DNA of 64,000 nt from assembly GCF_001971705.1 (NCBI RefSeq), contig NZ_CP019327.1, forward strand, positions 558,001-622,000, written 5' to 3'. This DNA is from Natronorubrum daqingense. Its GTDB lineage: Archaea; Halobacteriota; Halobacteria; Halobacteriales; Natrialbaceae. Numbering within the stretch: position 1 is the stretch's first letter; every line of letters starts with the position of its first letter. Positions 61,913-64,000 of this stretch are shown piece by piece. A program made the translations under genes and the position numbers. The notes beneath the pieces are model-generated. The model had not been told where the DNA came from and searched no databases. It was given only the letters and a program-made list of their open reading frames with translations.

Positions 61913-62263
61913 ACGCGAGCGGTGGAGAGGGCGGGTAAAAGAGGTACCGTTCTCGAGTGAGGTGATGGCAAAATTCGGGTGCCGAACCAACAAGGATGAC
62001 GAGACTACGAGGGGTGGCGTGGCTGGAGGACAACGGCTTCGTGTGACCCGCGGCGTCGACCGATCACGTCTGTAACGTGAGAGTGACACTGGCGTTTTTC
62101 GGTATCACGCTAATTCTATCGCCCTTGCTATCAGATACCAGTCGGGTAGGTTCATGACCGTCCGTGTCGTACCATGACATGGGTTTCCCACTCTCGTGAG
62201 CGGCGAGTCGGTCGGGCGCAAGGAGTAGTCGAACGGCGGGTGAGAATCCACAGGAGGGTCCCA
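61913..62263. other. Intergenic stretch
   Basis: No gene seen. It contains the upstream side of ribH and, at 62253-62257, a GGAGG Shine-Dalgarno for the AhpD-like gene (CAGGAGGGTCCCAATGG). Confidence 0.5.
62253..62257 (+). promoter_or_regulatory. Shine-Dalgarno sequence of the AhpD-like gene
   Basis: GGAGG, seven bases before the ATG; it decides that start over the open frame from 62174. Confidence 0.75.
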
Positions 62264-62668
62264 ATGGTATCGACAGAAATTCAGGAAGAAATCGAGGCGT
62301 ATCTCGGAACGGTTCCAAGCTGGATCGAATCACTTCCGGAACCGGCCGCAGATCACAGTTGGAAACTCGTGCGCGACCTCCAGTTGGAGGAGACTGAGCT
62401 ATCGGCACGCGAGAAGGCACTCGTCGGCCTCGGCGCGGCGAGTGCGACCCAGTGTCCGTACTGCGTACACTTCCACCGAGCGGAGGCCTCGCTCGAGGAC
62501 GTAACGGACGAGGAACTCCAAGAGGCAGTCAACATCGCGGGTGAAGTCCGGTACTTCTCGTCGGTCTTACACGGATCGGAGATCGAGTACGATGCGTTCG
62601 TCAGCGAGACGGCGGAGATGGTCGAACACATCGAAACGCAACAGGCCGCGATGTCGGGGAGCGACTGA
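62264..62668 (+). CDS. AhpD/carboxymuconolactone-decarboxylase-like protein
   Basis: A 134-aa protein. The CMD/AhpD helix motif ATQCPYCVHFHRAEASLED has the CxxC with a following His, as in alkylhydroperoxidase-like proteins that use a peroxidatic Cys. MVSTEIQEEIEAYLGTVPSWIESLPEPAADHSW is the start. ATG 62264 is supported by GGAGG just before it, in contrast to most genes here, which look leaderless. Likely antioxidant or unknown CMD-type reaction. Confidence 0.88.
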   Translation: MVSTEIQEEIEAYLGTVPSWIESLPEPAADHSWKLVRDLQLEETELSAREKALVGLGAASATQCPYCVHFHRAEASLEDVTDEELQEAVNIAGEVRYFSSVLHGSEIEYDAFVSETAEMVEHIETQQAAMSGSD

Positions 62669-62734
62669 GCCTCTGGCTCTGCGGGCTGTATTTTTTGAGA
62701 ATCCTTAAGCGCAGTCACCGTAAACCGCCGTGCA

Positions 62735-63946
62735 ATGACCACGCTCGAGACGCCGGGACCGACAGTCGGCGTCGTCGGAGGGGGACAACTCGGACGGATG
62801 CTCGGCGAAGCGGCTGCACCGCTTGGCATCGAGGTGATCGTACTCGATCCGACGCCGGAGTGTCCGGCTGCACCCGTCGTCAGCGACCAGCTCGTCGCCG
62901 GGTTCGACGACGAGGAAGCCATCCGTGACCTCGCTTCACGCGTGGACGTACTCACGTTCGAAATCGAACTCGCCGACCAGGACGTTCTCGAGCGCGTCGA
63001 GGCGGAGACGGGCACGCCGGTTCACCCGAAACCCGCGACGCTCCGGACGATTCACGACAAACTCGTCCAGAAGCGCGAACTCGAGGACGCTGGAATCCCC
63101 GTTCCACCGTTCCGGGAAGTCGAGGACGCCGCTGACATCCGGGAAGCGATCGACGACTACGGCGCGCCGGTGATGCTCAAGGCCCGAACGGGCGGCTACG
63201 ACGGCCGCGGCAACGTCCCCGTCGAGTCGAAAGACGAGGCTGCGGAGGCCCTCGAGTCCGTCGCCGGCCCCGCGATGGTCGAGGCGTTCGTCGAGTTCGA
63301 GCGCGAAGTGTCCGTCATCGCGGTGAAGGGTGAGGACGACGTCGCAACCTTCCCACTCGGGGAGAACGTACACGTCGACGAGGTGCTCCGAGAAACGATC
63401 GTTCCCGCGCGCTCGAGCGCGGACGCGACCGAACGCGCATACGAAGTCGCGCGGGACGTCCTCGAAGTGATGGACGGCCGCGGCGTCTACGGCATCGAAC
63501 TGTTCGAGACGAGCGAGTCGGCGCGCGCTGACGGTGACTCGGGTGAGAACCGAGCGGGCGGCGGCGAAATTTTGCTCAACGAGATCGCACCGCGCCCGCA
63601 CAATTCGGGCCACTGGACGATCGAAGGGACCCATCACTCCCAGTTCGAACAACACCTCCGCGCGGTGTTGGGGTGGCCCCTCGGTGAAACCCAACTTCGC
63701 TCGCCGACCGTACTCACGAACCTGCTGGCCGACGTCGAAGACGAACGGACGGCGCAACTGCGCGATATTGATTCGGTGCTCGAGACGCCCGACGCGCACC
63801 TCCACTGGTACGGCAAGGAGCAAGCCCGTCCGCTCCGGAAGATGGGGCACGTGACGGTGTCGGGTCGCGAGGAAGACGCCGACATCGAGGCCTTGCTCGA
63901 GACCGCGCGCGACCTCGAGGACGGACTCACGTTCCGACCCGAGTGA
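62735..63946 (+). CDS. purK: 5-(carboxyamino)imidazole ribonucleotide synthase
   Basis: A 403-aa ATP-grasp enzyme of purine synthesis carboxylating AIR to N5-CAIR. TVGVVGGGQLGRMLGEAAAPLGIEVIVLDPTPE, VLTFEIELADQDVLERVEAE and HPKPATLRTIHDKLVQKRELEDAGIPVPPF are the N-terminal hallmark. GAPVMLKARTGGYDGRGN and FVEFEREVSVIAVKGE are ATP-grasp segments, and LLNEIAPRPHNSGHWTIEGTHHSQFEQHLRAVLGWPLG is the C-terminal signature. purE is not in the visible part, but only 54 bases remain after the stop. Start ATG 62735. Confidence 0.95.
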   Translation: MTTLETPGPTVGVVGGGQLGRMLGEAAAPLGIEVIVLDPTPECPAAPVVSDQLVAGFDDEEAIRDLASRVDVLTFEIELADQDVLERVEAETGTPVHPKPATLRTIHDKLVQKRELEDAGIPVPPFREVEDAADIREAIDDYGAPVMLKARTGGYDGRGNVPVESKDEAAEALESVAGPAMVEAFVEFEREVSVIAVKGEDDVATFPLGENVHVDEVLRETIVPARSSADATERAYEVARDVLEVMDGRGVYGIELFETSESARADGDSGENRAGGGEILLNEIAPRPHNSGHWTIEGTHHSQFEQHLRAVLGWPLGETQLRSPTVLTNLLADVEDERTAQLRDIDSVLETPDAHLHWYGKEQARPLRKMGHVTVSGREEDADIEALLETARDLEDGLTFRPE

Positions 63947-64000
63947 CGAATCGCGCGACGTTTACCACCGTTTGAAGTCACCCGCCCGACGACTCTCGAG

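Overview
The window is a high-GC stretch of a halophilic archaeon, most likely of the order Natrialbales (Natrinema, Haloterrigena or Natronorubrum type). The evidence is the very acidic proteins, the many twin-arginine (Tat) signals and Tat lipoproteins, the mostly leaderless genes with an AT-rich box about 25-30 bases before the start codon, F420-type and squalene-synthase-like enzymes, a Bat-type regulator and a HalOD1 protein. No rRNA, CRISPR array, transposase or integrase was seen. There is one tRNA gene (Gln).

Layout. (1) 1-13,800 is ordinary chromosome: a partial helix-hairpin-helix protein, a 3-hydroxyacyl-CoA dehydrogenase, a squalene-synthase-like enzyme, an NmrA-like reductase, an acyl-CoA dehydrogenase, a PadR-like regulator, a membrane metalloprotease, a haem O synthase with an extra haem-A-synthase-like half, a DsbA-like lipoprotein, an aldo/keto reductase, an F420-type oxidoreductase and an ABC exporter pair. 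(2) 13,944-22,054 is a genomic island at tRNA-Gln. It is poorer in GC, almost lacks the hexamer CTCGAG that is abundant in the flanks, and is bordered by copies of the tRNA 3' end. It carries two divergent paralogous DNA methyltransferases, a DUF262-DUF1524 nuclease with a C-terminal zinc ribbon, a winged-helix-like protein followed by a broken gene, and an unknown 195-aa protein. This is the best candidate in the window for an undescribed defence or restriction-modification system. (3) 22,246-24,682 holds a small membrane protein, a membrane-tethered winged-helix protein and a Bat-type regulator. (4) About 24,960-52,208 is a cell-surface glycan locus: a beta-helix protein, two secreted polysaccharide deacetylases, a flippase, several glycosyltransferases, an ATP-grasp enzyme, an asparagine-synthase-like enzyme without its glutaminase cysteine, a secreted zinc carboxypeptidase/AstE-like protein with a long acidic linker, DUF1616 and YdjM-like membrane proteins, a histidine kinase, a nucleotide-sugar dehydrogenase and glmS. 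Three more winged-helix/membrane proteins lie among them. (5) 52,503-56,007 holds a Tat lipoprotein, two Asp-rich membrane-anchored proteins and an SPW-repeat protein. (6) 56,174-63,946 is housekeeping: bacterial-type leucyl-tRNA synthetase, HalOD1, DUF420, an aminotransferase overlapping ribH, an AhpD-like protein and purK.

How the genes fit together. In the glycan locus, GlmS makes glucosamine-6-phosphate and the dehydrogenase at 47,094-48,494 would oxidise a UDP-amino-sugar to its uronic acid. The GT2, GT4, DUF354 and GT-C-like proteins would assemble and move a lipid-linked glycan that the flippase exports, and the Tat-exported deacetylases and beta-helix protein would act on it outside. 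In the island the methyltransferase pair would mark host DNA. The DUF262-DUF1524 protein, divergent from the winged-helix gene, would be the effector. Both schemes are inferred from families and gene order.
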